Source: Prorocentrum cordatum (Eukaryota > Sar > Dinophyceae > Prorocentrales > Prorocentraceae). Taken from it: a DNA stretch of 64,000 nucleotides. Under the pieces are notes generated by a model. The model saw only the letters and a program-made list of their open reading frames with translations. It had not been told where the DNA came from and did no database searches. The DNA lies in assembly GCA_963575745.1 (NCBI GenBank), contig CAUYUJ010016492.1, positions 51,693 to 115,692 on the forward strand, in the 5' to 3' direction. Position 1 is the first letter of the stretch. Every line of letters begins with the position of its first letter. Positions 19,990 to 31,265 of this stretch are shown piece after piece. The position numbers were made by a program, and so were the translations under genes.

Positions 19990-21540
19990 CCTCAAGGTCC
20001 TGGCGGGGCATGCGCTCGACGCCGGCGAGCCGACATCGGTCGGCGCCTTGTCCCGCGCGCGGCCGCGCGCGAGGAGGCGCCCCCCCGACGCCCGGCCAGG
20101 TCCAGGAACGCAAGGTCGGATAACTCGAGGCAGCCGAGAAGCCCGCCGCAGAAATGAGCAAGCTTTTCGAGGTCGACGGGGCCAGGTGCCCGCAGAGCGT
20201 GCCGCTCCTGGACCTGGGCGTCCACGACGTCTCGCGAGCGCAGGGCTGCGCCGCCGGGCGCGCGCGCGCGCCTCCTCGGCAGGAGGCGCGACCCGCTTGA
20301 GCGACCTGAATAGAGCGGCGCTGGCCTCGTCGGCGATGAACCACTCCTGGGGCCACTCGTGAGTCTCCGCAGAGCCTGGCCGCGCGCTCGCTCGGCCGCC
20401 CCGCCAGCGACGTCAACTAGCTGTTGGGGGCCGCCTTCCGAGTGGCCCCGCGCGCGATGGAGGGCTGTTCGAGACCCGCGGGCTCGCCCCGGCACCGAAG
20501 GAAATCGACGCCTCGACGGGCGTGGGGCGGAGCTGCACGCCCGACCCTGCGACGCTTGGCCGCGGCCGCCGCGTGCCCCTCGACGCGGCGCGACAATGTC
20601 GCCCGCCGAGATCGGCCGCGGCCTGGCGAAGCTCGGCGAGCCTCTGCAACTTCGCGCGCCGGGCCAGCTGACCGCGGATCTGCGACGGCCGCGATCGTCG
20701 GCGCTCGAAGAAGCCCGAACAAGCCCCTCGACCGAATACGGGGCCGCGGCGCGACGGCCACCGTCAGCTGTAGGTCGACAGCGGTGGCGCGCGCGAGCGG
20801 CTCGCTCAACTCGGGCGGTCAATCGCCCGCGCTCGCCGCCGACCTCGACGACGCGCGGGCGCCCAGCATGAAAGGCGCCCATTGAGCCGCCGCGCCCCGC
20901 AGAGTCGGACCCAGGAGGAGACTGCCGCGCGCTTCCGAATAGCTGGCGGGGTCTCGCAGGCGAAAGACGAGCCGCTGGCGTCGTCGTAAGCCTGTCGCGC
21001 AGCATGGCGCGCAGCGCTGCTCGCACCATCGAGCTGCGGCGGACTCTCACTCGCAGCTGGCCTGTTCGCCCCGTCGAAGACGCGCGGCCTACCTGGCGAC
21101 CAGGGCTCGCGGCGGTCCGCGGCTGAACGCGCTATTAAGGCGCATTCGCAACAACATGAGAACCAACAGGCCAGGCAGCATCGTCCATGGCGCCCATGAG
21201 GAGCGGGCCGCAGTCTGGGTCGTCCACGGCGGTCCGAGGCCGCAGCGGAGTCGTAGAACCCGACCCCCCCCCGACTGAATTGGTTCGGTTTTTCGCCAGC
21301 ATCCATCGCGTCGCATCCCTGGGCGCTCAAGGAGGTCCGAGGCTGCTGCGGAGCCCCAGCGCGCGACCGATTCAAATGGGCGGGTCGCCTGCGCCCGCGA
21401 CGGCGGCGCCGCGCAGGAACGGCGACGGCGCAAATGCAGAACGAGCCGCCATGGGCGCGACGAGACCAGGCAATTCGGCGGCGCGAACTCGAAGCTCAAG
21501 GCCGGCTGAATCGGGAAAGCTCGCGCCGAGGTCGCCCCGC
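19990..21540 (-). pseudogene. GC-rich degenerate coding remnant, probably retroelement-derived
   Basis: Several minus-strand frames look partly protein-like: EWPQEWFIADEASAALFRSL and KRVAPPAEEARAR near 20360-20270, and QAYDDASGSSFACETPPAIR followed by KRAAVSSWVR near 20990-20900. Elsewhere the frames are Arg/Ala-rich. None could be assigned to a domain. Position downstream of the endonuclease remnant suggests the linker before RT, but the first fragment may belong to a different element. Confidence 0.3.
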
Positions 21541-21545
21541 TCGAG

Positions 21546-22111
21546 CTAGTCGCCGCCGGCGGACAGGCCAACGCCCGGCGCGTCGCTGCATGGGGGCCGC
21601 CAGCTGCCTCGCGCGCAACTGCCCCCCCGGCCCAGCGACGCCCGACCATCGCGCCGCAGTGCGTCTTCAAGGGGGCGGCCTGCTGCGAAGCCGGAGACGT
21701 GCCCGACTGCCGCCCCCGAGCCCCGAGCCGACGTCGCTGTCGATGCGCGAACCAAAGCGCTCGCAAGCGACTTCGTCTGGACCGCGTAAGAAACGACCTC
21801 GACCGCCCGAGACGACGCCGCGGCAGCCCAACTGGCCCGCCGCAATGTTGAGATCCCCGATGATGGGCCACGGCAGCTGCGCAGCCGTGACCAGCACCTG
21901 GGGGCGAGCGAACCTGCGGAGGCGAAGTTCCCCCTGGCCCACCGGATGGAGCTCGGGGCGTAGAAGGCGATGGCGACCCCGCTGCGGCCCCGCATGCGCG
22001 GCGCCGCGGCCTGGAAGCCGCCCGGCTCAGCCCCGCGCGCCGAGCGACGAGCTCGGGCCGCCTGAGCTGCCGCATCTTACGCGCGCGCGCGGGGGTGGCG
22101 CCGCGCGACAA
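21546..22111 (-). pseudogene. Endonuclease-like domain of the minus-strand LINE
   Basis: One minus-strand frame (21942-21667) reads LPWPIIGDLNIAAGQLG, then GRFLRGPDEVACERFGSRID. The GDLN motif matches the GDFN motif of apurinic-like LINE endonucleases, where Asp and Asn are catalytic, and RFGSRID fits the later S-x-I-D box. A second frame reads GRSGVAIAFYAPSS just upstream, resembling the beta-strand before GDFN. The remaining boxes, including SDH, were not found. Intact proteins of this kind nick the target DNA to prime reverse transcription. Confidence 0.5.
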
Positions 22112-22213
22112 GCCACTCGCCGCACCCAGTGCCCTTTCATCCCAGCAAGTGGGTCAGACCGAGCCGGCTTGCCCACGAGCATTCGCGCTTCAGGTCTGCA
22201 ATGTCGATCCCAC

Positions 22214-22705
22214 TTACTGGAATCGGCCTTCGGGCGACTGCGGGTCTCCGCGGGGCCGGCCAACAGAACTACGCCGTTGGGAATCGCTACTTGCGACGGA
22301 GTCAGCGGCTGACGACTCGATCCGATCTCCATCATTCAGGGATGGTCGCCAAGCGGCCGTCTGGCTAGACACTGCCGCCTGCTTCGCCGCCACAGCCTTC
22401 TCTGTCGCGTCGAACCTGGAGCGACAGAGCTTGGCGGCCTCGGCGCGGATGGTGGCCTCGCGTTCGTTCTCCTCCTTCGCATAGGCCTCCCCCTGGTCTT
22501 TCTGGGGAGAAGACGGTGGTGGTCCAGCAATTTCCGCGGGGTCCGCAGCAGCGCCACCTCCGCCCTCCGCGCGGCTTTTTTTGGCAGGACTGGACGATTG
22601 CTCTGCCTCCAAAGTCTTCGCCGACTCCGGCTTGGCATTCACTTCGGCCGACGCGAAGTTGAACTTAGCCCGAGTGTCCAGGAGGGTTGCCTGCAGCTGC
22701 GCCAA
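22214..22705 (-). pseudogene. Helical ORF1-like segment of the minus-strand LINE
   Basis: The frame gives 163 residues with AQLQATLLDTRAKFNFASAE, TLEAEQSSSPAKKSRAEGG, AKEENEREATIRAEAAKLC and RSRFDATEKAVAAKQAAVSS, typical of a charged helical or coiled region followed by a Ser/Arg linker. It continues, after a frame change, the helical segment upstream. Likely an RNA-binding or oligomerising ORF1 part; this is inferred from position and composition. Confidence 0.45.
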
Positions 22706-23384
22706 CTGGTGTTGCCCATCGGGGCTAAGCTCGTCCGCGTCATCGAATACGTGGTCATCCCATGAAACCTAAAAGAGCGGTCGCCGCCTGCAGCTCCGCC
22801 GCTTGCAGCAGGCTGCCCCTCGGTGCCTGGTCTGATCATGCGCGCCACGGCTGCCCCAGCATCGCGCTTGCGAGCCTCGGCCACGGCCAGCTGGATCGCC
22901 AACTCCTTCTCCTTGGCCACGTCCGCCTCTTAGCTCGTACGAAGGAAACCGACCGAATTGACAGCAGGACGATGGCGGCGTTCCAGAAGTAATCCTGACG
23001 GCATCGCCCACCGAGATCGAGTCCTTAGTGGAGGGCGGCTTCCCCAAATGCTGGTGGACCAGCTCGATTGCCGCCGCGACGTCGGGCTGCAGGGAGCCAG
23101 TCGCTGCGACTTGGCCAGCCCCTGAGCCGCGCTGGCGGGCGAGCTTCCAGGCCGCTGGCGCTCGTTGCCGTTGCCACCACCGCGGCGCCGAGCAGGTCTC
23201 GAGGGCGGTCGGGTCGCTGAACGGCAGCACCACACTCGCACAGCCACTGCTCGGTCTCCCAACGTTCGTCCCAATTACACCTCTTGCATGCGGTGCAGCA
23301 AATCCAGCTTTTGCGAACAGCCCGGTCTTGACTCTTGCCTGCTGCGCCGTGGCCTCGAGAACCTGCACGTCCTTGGAGCCCCAT
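22639..23384 (-). pseudogene. Cys-rich ORF1-like segment of the minus-strand LINE
   Basis: From 23384 the frame reaches WICCTACKRCNWDERW then LCECGAAVQRP, a C-x2-C-x2-C-N-W ... C-x-C-G pattern close to the zinc ribbons of dinoflagellate LINE ORF1 proteins. After frame changes the sequence reads PPSTKDSISVGDAVRITSG (about 23050) and KEKELAIQLAVAEARKRDAG (about 22910). These suggest a zinc-binding, nucleic-acid-binding N-terminus followed by a helical region. The four-cysteine geometry is not canonical, so the zinc site may already be damaged. Confidence 0.4.
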
Positions 23385-23913
23385 CTCGTTGAAATTCGAT
23401 CCGACTCAGCTGGCGCCGCCACAAAGGAGAGGTGAGAGTTGCCTCCTCGCAATAGCACGCGCGGCCACAAGCAAGACCGCCTCGTTGAGGCGCAGGGCGG
23501 CAGGAAGGTGCACGAGGCGCGTTCGAGCCAAGACGGATAGAGGCAGATGCGGGGGCGGAGAGAGGGAAGGGGAGGGAGGAGAAGGGACGGGAGGAGAGGG
23601 GACGCGTGAGGATGGAGAAGAAGGCAAAGAGAGGAGAGAGCCGAGCACGAGCAGAGGACGCGAGCGGGAGGAACTGGAGCCAGGACGGCGCGATGCAGCG
23701 TGCCCCGGCCAAGACGCTTTGGGAGGCCCCCGGCGTCCATCGTCTGCTTGATCAGGATCGAAAACACCTCCCGACCCAGTCCGATCGATGCCCACTGTTT
23801 CAGGCGACGGGCACGCGACGCCGTGGGCTGCATCCGTCACACCCCCGTCGACGTGCACAGCCAACTCTTCTACGACCCCTCCTCGTCTCCCTCGGCCGCG
23901 TCTCCTGCCAATG
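23385..23913. other. No recognisable gene; purine-rich patch
   Basis: GA-rich sequence at about 23545-23660 and otherwise mixed composition. No ORF has recognisable content. Confidence 0.4.
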
Positions 23914-24370
23914 CTCCTCCTCCTCCTCCTCCTCTTCCTCCTCCTCGTACTTCTGCTGCTGCTGCTCTTCCTCCTCCTCCTCCTCCTTCTCCTCCTCGCC
24001 CTCCCAATTAACCTTCCCCCCCTCGTCCGCTTTCCTCCTCATCGTCATCCTACGTTTGCTCCTCCTCTTTCTCATCCTCCTGCTCAAGCCCCCCTCCCTC
24101 CCTCCCTTCCCCTCCCCATGTCCCTTCCCGACCCTCTCATCATCCTCCCGCCCGTCCTCCTGCTCGACCCCTTCCTCTGCCTCTTTCTCTCTATCCCCTT
24201 TCCACATCTTCCCGACTTCCGTCCTCCTTCCCCTCCTCCTCCTCCGCCTCCTCCTCCTCCAGGTCATTCCCCCTCCTCCACCACCATTTCTACTTCCTCC
24301 TCCTCCTCCTCCTCCTCCTCCTCCTTCTCCTTCTCCTCATGATCCTCCTCCTCCTCCTTCTCCTCCTCCT
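23914..24370. repeat. CTC-rich pyrimidine block
   Basis: CTC runs at 23914-23945, 23970-23998 and 24230-24368, with CT-rich sequence between them. It passes directly into the ATC array. Confidence 0.85.
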
Positions 24371-25500
24371 CATCATCATTATCATCATCAGCATCAGCAT
24401 CATCATCAGCATCATCATCATCTTCATCGTCGTCCTCCTCCTCATCATCAGCAACATCATCAGCATCATCATTAGCATCACCATGATCATCATCATCACC
24501 ACCACCGTCAGCATCATCAGCATCATCACTAGCAGCATCAGTATTAGCGTCAACATCATCGCCATCATCAGCAACGTCAGCATCATTATACTCATAATCA
24601 TCATTATCATCGTCATTCGCATCAGCATCATCACCATCGTCATCAACATCAGCATCGTCATCAGCAGCATCATCAGCATCACCACACCACCACCACCACC
24701 ACCACCACCAGCATCAGCATCAGCATCATTATCATCAGCATAATCCTCATCGTCAGCATCACCATCATCATCATTACCACCACCACCATTATCAGCATCG
24801 CCATCATCACCATCCTAATCCACCTTATCGCCATGCCTCCTCCTGCTCCTCCTCGTATTCCTCCTCCATCCTCATCACTATCATCACCAGCATCATCATC
24901 ATCGTCATCATCATCAGCATCAGCAGCATCGTTATCGTAAAGGTCGTCGTCATCATCAGCATCATCATCGTCCTCATTCTCATCACCATGATCCACATTA
25001 TCCGTATCCTGCTTCTGTTCCTACTCCTCCTCGATCTCCTGCTTCCCCTGTTTCCTCGTGGTCATCCACCTCCTTGTCATCTGCCTCATCATACCAACCA
25101 TCATCACCAACACCTTCGTACATGTTCCTCCTCCGTGTCCGCATTAGCATCACCACCACATTCACGACCACTCCATCATAATCATCCTCTACATCATCAT
25201 CAGCATCACCATCGTCATCCTCGTCGTCGCCGCCGTCAGCATCACCACCGTCATCCCCCTCATCATCACCGCCACCATCATCGCCGTCGTCGTCGCCGTT
25301 GTCACCACAGTCATCACCACCTGCATGATCGCCTTCATCACCACCAGCACCACATTCATCATCACCATCATCGCCGTGACCACCGACATTCCTCCTCGTC
25401 AACGTCATCATCAGCATCAGCATCATCATCACCATCATCATCGTCGTCAGCGCCACCATCATCATCGTCATCACCATCAACATCATCATAATCATCATCT
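24371..25500 (+). repeat. (ATC)n array, 1.1 kb
   Basis: Imperfect CAT/TCA repeats with CAG, GTC and CAC substitutions. Plus-strand orientation is ATC throughout. The long Ile/Ser/His/Met/Asp ORFs are by-products. Confidence 0.9.
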
Positions 25501-26010
25501 CATCTGCACAAGCCGTTGTTGTCCTCCTCCACCTCCTCCATCTCCTCCTGTTCATCCTCATCCTCCTCCCCTCTTCATCCCATCGTCCTCGTCGTCGTCC
25601 TCCTCCTCCTGCTCCTCCTCCTCCTTCCTTCCTCCTCGTCGTCTACCTCCGCCTCCTCATCCTGATCTTCTCGGCCCCACTCGTCCTCGCCGTCCTCGCA
25701 ACTGCCGTCGTCGTCGTCGTCGTCGCCGCCCCCCTCTTGCTCTTAATCGTTGTCGTCGTCTTCCTCATCCTCCTCCTTCGCGAATTTGGATCGCAACTCC
25801 GTCCCCAGAAGGCAATTCGGGAAGGCCTGGACGCCTCCTCAAAACCTTCGAATCTCAGGCCCAACGCCATATATATATATATATATATATCCCTTGTCGA
25901 GCTGTCTTTGAATGATGCAGCTGACCCCCTCCCCCTCCACTTCCTCCCCTTCCTCCTCCTCCTCCTCCTACTCCTCCTCCTCCTCCTCCTCTTCCTCCTC
26001 CTCCTCCCTC
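25501..26010. repeat. CTC/GTC-rich block with (AT)n insert
   Basis: CTC and GTC repeats (25520-25770), an AT run at about 25868-25890, and CTC runs at 25950-26010. Confidence 0.75.
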
Positions 26011-26165
26011 CACCGCCCGCCCCATGTCCCGAGCCTGCGGCAGGGCCATCAGCTCGTCGTTGTCGTCGTGGTCGTCGTCGTCGTCCTTCTGGGTCGGCGA
26101 CACTGGCCGTAAGGTCTTCACATTGTGTCTAGCCCCTGTCGAGCTGTACTTGAATGATGCAGCTG
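25891..26165 (+). repeat. 32-bp direct repeat about 241 bp apart
   Basis: GTCGAGCTGT..TTGAATGATGCAGCTGA is found at about 25896-25923 and again at about 26137-26165. It brackets the CTC/GTC block, as if the microsatellite expanded or inserted inside a duplicated unique sequence. Confidence 0.7.
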
Positions 26166-27169
26166 ATCGCGTCGCTCATGCGGCCGCAGCTCCAGGCCAA
26201 CTTGCGGATGAGTGTATGCAGAGAAGGACCCGTCGGGCCGATCAAGTTGCGTCTGATGTTCTTTTGAGACTGCTTGCGGTCCGAAGGGAGGTCCTTTTTA
26301 CGTGCGAGCGTGAACGGTGTGAACGTGTCCACCACAGGAAGAAAGGCTAGTCTACAAGCCTGGCTGAGAGGCTGTGCAGGCTCAGAGATGCACGGCATGA
26401 CCCTCGCGTCTTAGAGGCCCCTGCGCGTTGCAAGTACTGTTGACGGAATTTACCTTGCTGGGCAAGTTGTCTGATTTTTGGCCTGATCCTTGCAAGCCAC
26501 GGTGACAGATTGAGTCGTGAATTCGGGCCATTCCATTTCGGGAGCCAGTGCCGCTTGAGGACCGGCCCGTTCCCGATGATGTTGGTCCGACTCGCCTATG
26601 CGGTGGCGCGATGGGCCATCCTCGGGCGGAGTTGTGTGATCAGTCCCATATGCTCGCGGTGCTGCGATGCGTTTTGTTTTGTTGTGTGATTTGTTTTGAT
26701 GTCTGATAGGTGCGGGTTTTCTGTTAAAGTCAAACCCCCTCGCCCATCGCACATTAAAGAAGCAGTGCATGCCTTCTACCAATGCTGTCGTCCCTCTCAA
26801 AGGATCTCCCTCCAAAGTCGGGAACTGAGATTCCCGATCACATATTCACTGATATGTTTTGTAAGCGACCGCCCATATAAAAGGACGACGCCTGAGACAT
26901 AACAACAATAAGACCTCCTCCTTCTCCTTCTTCTCTTCACCTGGTTCCTCCTTGTCCCTTCTTGCTTCCTCCTCCTCCTCGTCATCATCACCATCATCGT
27001 GCACTGCCATGCCTTACCCTGTTTGAGTGTGCTGCGTCTCAACAGATCGAATGCTGCGACCTCTACCTAGAACACTTTCCCTCCCTCGCGCCATCCCGCG
27101 TGGAAGGACCGCGAAGCGCGGCTTGCGACGCATCTGTCTTCGCGCCCTTCCTGGTGGCCAGGGCTGCCT
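26166..27169. other. No recognisable gene
   Basis: Lower-GC sequence with ORFs up to 121 codons on the minus strand (26450-26815) and 108 on the plus strand. None has a motif I recognise. Short CTT/ATC runs occur near 26910-27000. Confidence 0.4.
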
Positions 27170-27326
27170 CTAAGTCGGGCCTGTCCCCCTACAGGGGGAT
27201 TTTCGAGGAAAAACTAAAAATAGTCGAAACTATTCAAAAATGGTTTAACATACTCAAAAATCGTCCCCATACTATGTTTTGACTATTTTTGGATATTCTT
27301 CCTGTAGAGGGACAGGCCCGACTGAA
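27170..27326. mobile_element. MITE family A, copy 3 (8-bp duplication, one mismatch)
   Basis: This 157-bp copy has the best-kept inverted ends: GTCGGGCCTGTCCCCCTACA on the left and an inverted copy with one difference on the right. The AT-rich interior holds AAAAATAGTC- and GACTATTTTT-type inverted sequence. Flanks are GGCTGCCT (27162-27169) and GTCTGCCT (27327-27334), 7 of 8 identical. Confidence 0.85.
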
Positions 27327-27334
27327 GTCTGCCT

Positions 27335-28080
27335 GCGAGCAGGAAGAACTGTTCGGCGGCGGCGTGCGTGGGCGCGACAGAGGAGCACAAGGGCTTGTGG
27401 CCTCTCTGGGCCTCCGTTCTGGCCGAAGGCGGGCGCGCTCCCTGCGGACCGCCGGCCACAACATCCCCAGCCTAGTGAAGCTCGACCGACGCTGAGGCCA
27501 GCGCTCGCCTGCGTGCGTGCACACCCTGCCCTCCAACGCATCGCCTGTTTCTCCACGTTTCGCGCTGCCTCTCCCCAGATGCCCGTTTGGTGTTTACAGC
27601 AACTCCTGCTGTCCCTCGACTCGCGCCGGAACTTCCACGATCTCCCCGCACTCGTACGGGCACCTCTGGGATGTCCCAGGTGTTCGCAGGATGCCCGTCG
27701 ATTCAGCTCTGCCTCGACTTACCTGGCCTGGTCCCCGCGAAGTGAATTGGAGACGAGGTCAGCTTCACAAGAGCCTGGTGGGGAGGAGGAGGCGCACCAC
27801 CGGCAGGAGGACGGAGGCCTCGCCCTGCCCGCCCCGTGCGCTCCTTCCGCACGCAGCCAGTGGAAGTCACAGCCGCGCGCTCTGGGCCCAGGATGGGCCT
27901 GTCCAGGACCGGCGCAGGTGAATAGACGGGATCCACGGCCCCTCTCCCTTCCTGCTCCCCGCCCCGCCCGTCCCGCCAGCCCTCTGGGCGCAGGTGGTAG
28001 AACGGTTCTGTCCTTCTTCCCCTCTTCAAAGGCCCCCTCTGGCCCCATTCGGGGTCGGGCTTGCCGTTCTCACTGTTCCT
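27335..28080. other. No recognisable gene
   Basis: A plus-strand frame of 267 codons begins inside the MITE and is Pro/Arg/Ser-rich; a 109-codon minus frame overlaps it. Neither carries a motif. The start inside a mobile element argues against a conserved gene. Confidence 0.4.
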
Positions 28081-28099
28081 GAGTCTTATCGGGGGGACT

Positions 28100-28660
28100 C
28101 ACGATGTAAGATTGCTCCAAGATAGCCCCCGAAGACTCAAAGTAGCCTCCAAAGGCGGGAGATGGCTCATGATAGCCTCGGACATGCATCCGAGTGGTGC
28201 CAAGAAGGCCACGAGACGGTTCCAAGTGACCCCGCAGGCCCCGCCAAAGACCCCCGAAGAGGCCAAGATCGTCCCAAAACCTGGGGACAATCAGTGCTGT
28301 GTGCCTTCTCGCATTTTCGCCTCCGATGGGCCCCCGGGGCTTCAAGATGGCCGCAGAAAGCCCCGAGAGGAGCCGAAGAGGGTCCCAAGCCAAGACGGCC
28401 CAAGACGCCCCAAGACATCTCTTCCAAAGCGCTCCAAGAGGTCCCAAAGATGTCAGTTTTCGGCTTCCGAGGAGGAACCATAATTAAGCACCCCCTCTGT
28501 TTGAGCCATGGGGTCCACGTTCGCCCCAAGAAGGCCCCCTAATAACCCCTCAAAGAGCCCCAAGAGGGCCCTAATACCCTCCAAAACAAGCCCAAGACGG
28601 TCCCGGGAGGACCCCAATAAGGCCCCGAAAGACCCCCAGATAGCCCTTACAATTCTCAGA
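28100..28660 (+). repeat. Dispersed CCCCAAGA minisatellite, array 2
   Basis: Degenerate units such as AGGCCCCAAGACGG. It contains a conserved non-repeat core near 28304-28330 (TCTCGCATTTTCGCCTCCG) also seen in the arrays at 48.4 and 60.2 kb. Confidence 0.7.
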
Positions 28661-28687
28661 ACAACTTTCACGACAAAAGACCCGTGA

Positions 28688-28890
28688 AGGCCTCCTCCTC
28701 TTCGTCGTCGTCCTCCTCCTCCTCCTCCTCCACTCCCCTTCCTCCTCCTGCCCATCCTCGTCCTCCTTCTCCTCCTCCTCCTCCTCCTTCTCCCGCCTCC
28801 GCCTCCGCCTCCTCCTCCTCCTCCTCCTCCCTTCGTCCTGGTCCTCTTCCTACTCCTGCTCCTCCTCGCCCTCCTCCTCATCTCTCCCCC
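28688..28890. repeat. CTC/CCT-rich block
   Basis: CTC runs with CCG and CTG interruptions, all pyrimidine-rich on the plus strand. Confidence 0.85.
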
Positions 28891-29421
28891 CCGTCGACCA
28901 CCTCGCCCGAGCAACCCTCGTGGGCATCGCTTCTGGACGGGCTGGGCGGGGGTACATTTTTGGTCTGCGGCCGCGCGACAACGGTCTGGCGGCGAAGGGC
29001 AATGTCCGGGGCGGGCGGCACAAAGCGAATTGGCGACCCCAACCGCCACGATGGCAGGCCGAATCGCACCCGCACAACAAGCGTGCAGTTGCACGTGCAC
29101 TGAGCAGAATGCTCTGCAGCCACCAGTGGGCGAGGGTACTTTTGTTCGGCGGCTCGAAGGACAGATCCAGCGAGCGGGAATAACGTTCTGGGGCACAGAG
29201 CGAGATAATTGGCTGCAGTGGAGTGGGCGGGGGTACGCTAAGCGTCAACAACTCCTGCAGTGGTTCGTCTCGCCGCGCTTCGCCTCGCCCCCCAAAACAT
29301 CCTCGCCCTGCCTCCCTCTCGCCCCGCCTGGCCTCGGCACGCCGTGCCTCACCGTCCGCACTGCCCGCCCGCTGCTCACGCTCTGGCGCTCGGCCACCGC
29401 CAGGCCAATTCGCCAGGGCCA
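28891..29421. other. No recognisable gene
   Basis: Mixed GC-rich sequence with open frames in both directions. GGGCGGGGGTAC occurs twice (near 28940 and 29225). No motif was identified. Confidence 0.35.
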
Positions 29422-29587
29422 GCTCCTCCTCCACCTCCTCCTCTTCCTCCTCCTCCTCGTCCTCCTCCTCCTCCTCGTCATCCTCGTCCTCTCCCCCGCC
29501 CCGCCACCCCCTCCGCCTCCTCCTCCTCATCCTCGTCGTCCTCCTCCTCCTCCTCCTCCTTATCCGCCTCCTCCTCCTCCTCCTCCT
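29422..29587. repeat. CTC microsatellite
   Basis: CTC repeats with GTC interruptions that run directly into the ATC array, the same arrangement as at 24.3 kb. Confidence 0.85.
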
Positions 29588-29725
29588 CATCGTCCTCGTC
29601 CTCGTCATCGTCATCGTCATCATCATCGTCATCATCATCAGCATCATCATCATCAATATCATTATCATCACCACCACCATCACCATCAGCATCATCATCA
29701 GCATCATCATCATCGTTATCATCAG

Positions 29726-29766
<41 letters not shown>

Positions 29767-30010
29767 GCATGACAATCAGCAGCAGCATCATCCACATCAC
29801 CAACAACATCAGCTTCATCACCAACATCATCAACATCATCATCAGTATCCGCATCATCATCATAATCATCATCCTCACCATCAACACCATCAATAACCGC
29901 CTATCAACAATCAGTGCCATCGCCATAATCATTATAACCACCATCATCATCATCATCATCAACATCATCATCATCATCATCATCAGTATCATATTCATCA
30001 TCAGCAGCAA

Positions 30011-30059
<49 letters not shown>

Positions 30060-30171
30060 GAATCCGCATCGCCATCACCATGACCATCATCATCGTCATC
30101 ATCATCAGCATCATTAGCAGCATCGTCGTCATCATCATCAGCATCATCATCATCATAAGCATCATCATAAG

Positions 30172-30213
<42 letters not shown>

Positions 30214-30660
30214 TGTCGTCATCGACGTCGTCGTCGCCGCCATGACAATGATCGTCACCATCATCAGCAAACCAATCACCAATAGTATCAGCATCATCAT
30301 AGTCGTCATCATCAGCAGCATCATCGCCATCAGCAGCAGCATGATCATCATCGCCACCACCATCACCATCACCATTACCGTCCTCATCATCATCAACAAC
30401 ATCATCATCACAATCGTCATCACCTTCACTACAATCACCACCACCATCATCCGCACCCACATCCACATCATCATCCTCATCACCATCCTCGTCCTCATCA
30501 TTTTCGTTATCGTCAACATCGTCATTGCCATCGTCATCGTGATCCTCTTCATCACCCTCATCATCATCATCAACATCATCATCATTAACGTGATCACCAC
30601 CACCACCATCGTCATCATCACCACCACCATCATCATGATCATGATCAGCATCCCCATAAA

Positions 30661-30714
<54 letters not shown>

Positions 30715-30886
30715 TACTACCATCAGCATCATCATCATGATCATCAACATCATCATCATCAGCAGCAGCAGCATCGTCGCCGTTATCGTCATCATCAGCA
30801 TCGTCATCGTCATCATTCACCACCACTACTACCATCATCACCATTGTCCTCCCCATCATCATGAAACACCACCACCATCATCATCC
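29588..30886 (+). repeat. (ATC)n array, 1.3 kb
   Basis: Plus-strand ATC/TCA orientation throughout, with purer runs at about 29727-29766, 30017-30060 and 30664-30712. ORFs up to 670 codons, read as Asp- or Met-rich protein, are artefacts. Confidence 0.9.
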
Positions 30887-31265
30887 CTACTCCTCTGTGT
30901 ATTACTCCATCCGCCCTCACTCCCACCTCGTCCCTCGTCCCCCCACCTACGTCCTTCTCCCCCCCTCCTCCCTCCTTACATCCCTCTTTCTCTCTCCTCG
31001 TTCGTCAATGATCCATCCCTCCTCCGAAACCCCTCCAACCACATCCTTGATTATCCCTGCCGGATTCCTTCTTCCTCTTCCCCCGACCATCCTCCCTCCT
31101 TCGTCTTCTCCTGATCATCATCATTCTCCTCCTCCTCCCTCCGTCCCTCCGTCCCTCCATCCCTCCCTCCTTCATCCTCCTCCTTCTCCTCGTTCTCCTC
31201 CCCCTCACCTCATCCGTTCCCTTTCCTCGTCCCCCTCTCCTTCGTCTCCTCCCTTCTTCTGCTCC
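30887..31265. repeat. Pyrimidine-rich CCT/CTT region
   Basis: Irregular CCTCC and TCC runs without a clear unit. Confidence 0.6.

Larger units (their letters stand above)
19990..23384 (-). mobile_element. Decayed LINE on the minus strand
   Basis: Reading the minus strand from 23384, there is a Cys-rich ORF1-like part, a helical Ala/Glu/Lys-rich part, an endonuclease-like part near 21.9-21.7 kb, and a GC-rich tail that may come from the linker before the RT. No RT motif was found. The order ORF1-endonuclease fits a 5' fragment of a non-LTR retrotransposon. Frames change at least five times. The lower boundary is uncertain because the stretch 19990-21400 has no diagnostic motif. Confidence 0.45.

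Noticed and set aside
24371-25500. A CRISPR-like array in the ATC blocks
   Set aside because: There are no spacers or conserved 25-40-bp repeats; it is an imperfect trinucleotide repeat in a eukaryotic context.
28850-30862. A 670-codon minus-strand ORF (Asp/Met-rich)
   Set aside because: It is the translation of ATC/CTC repeats with no complex sequence except a GC-rich tail that has no motif.
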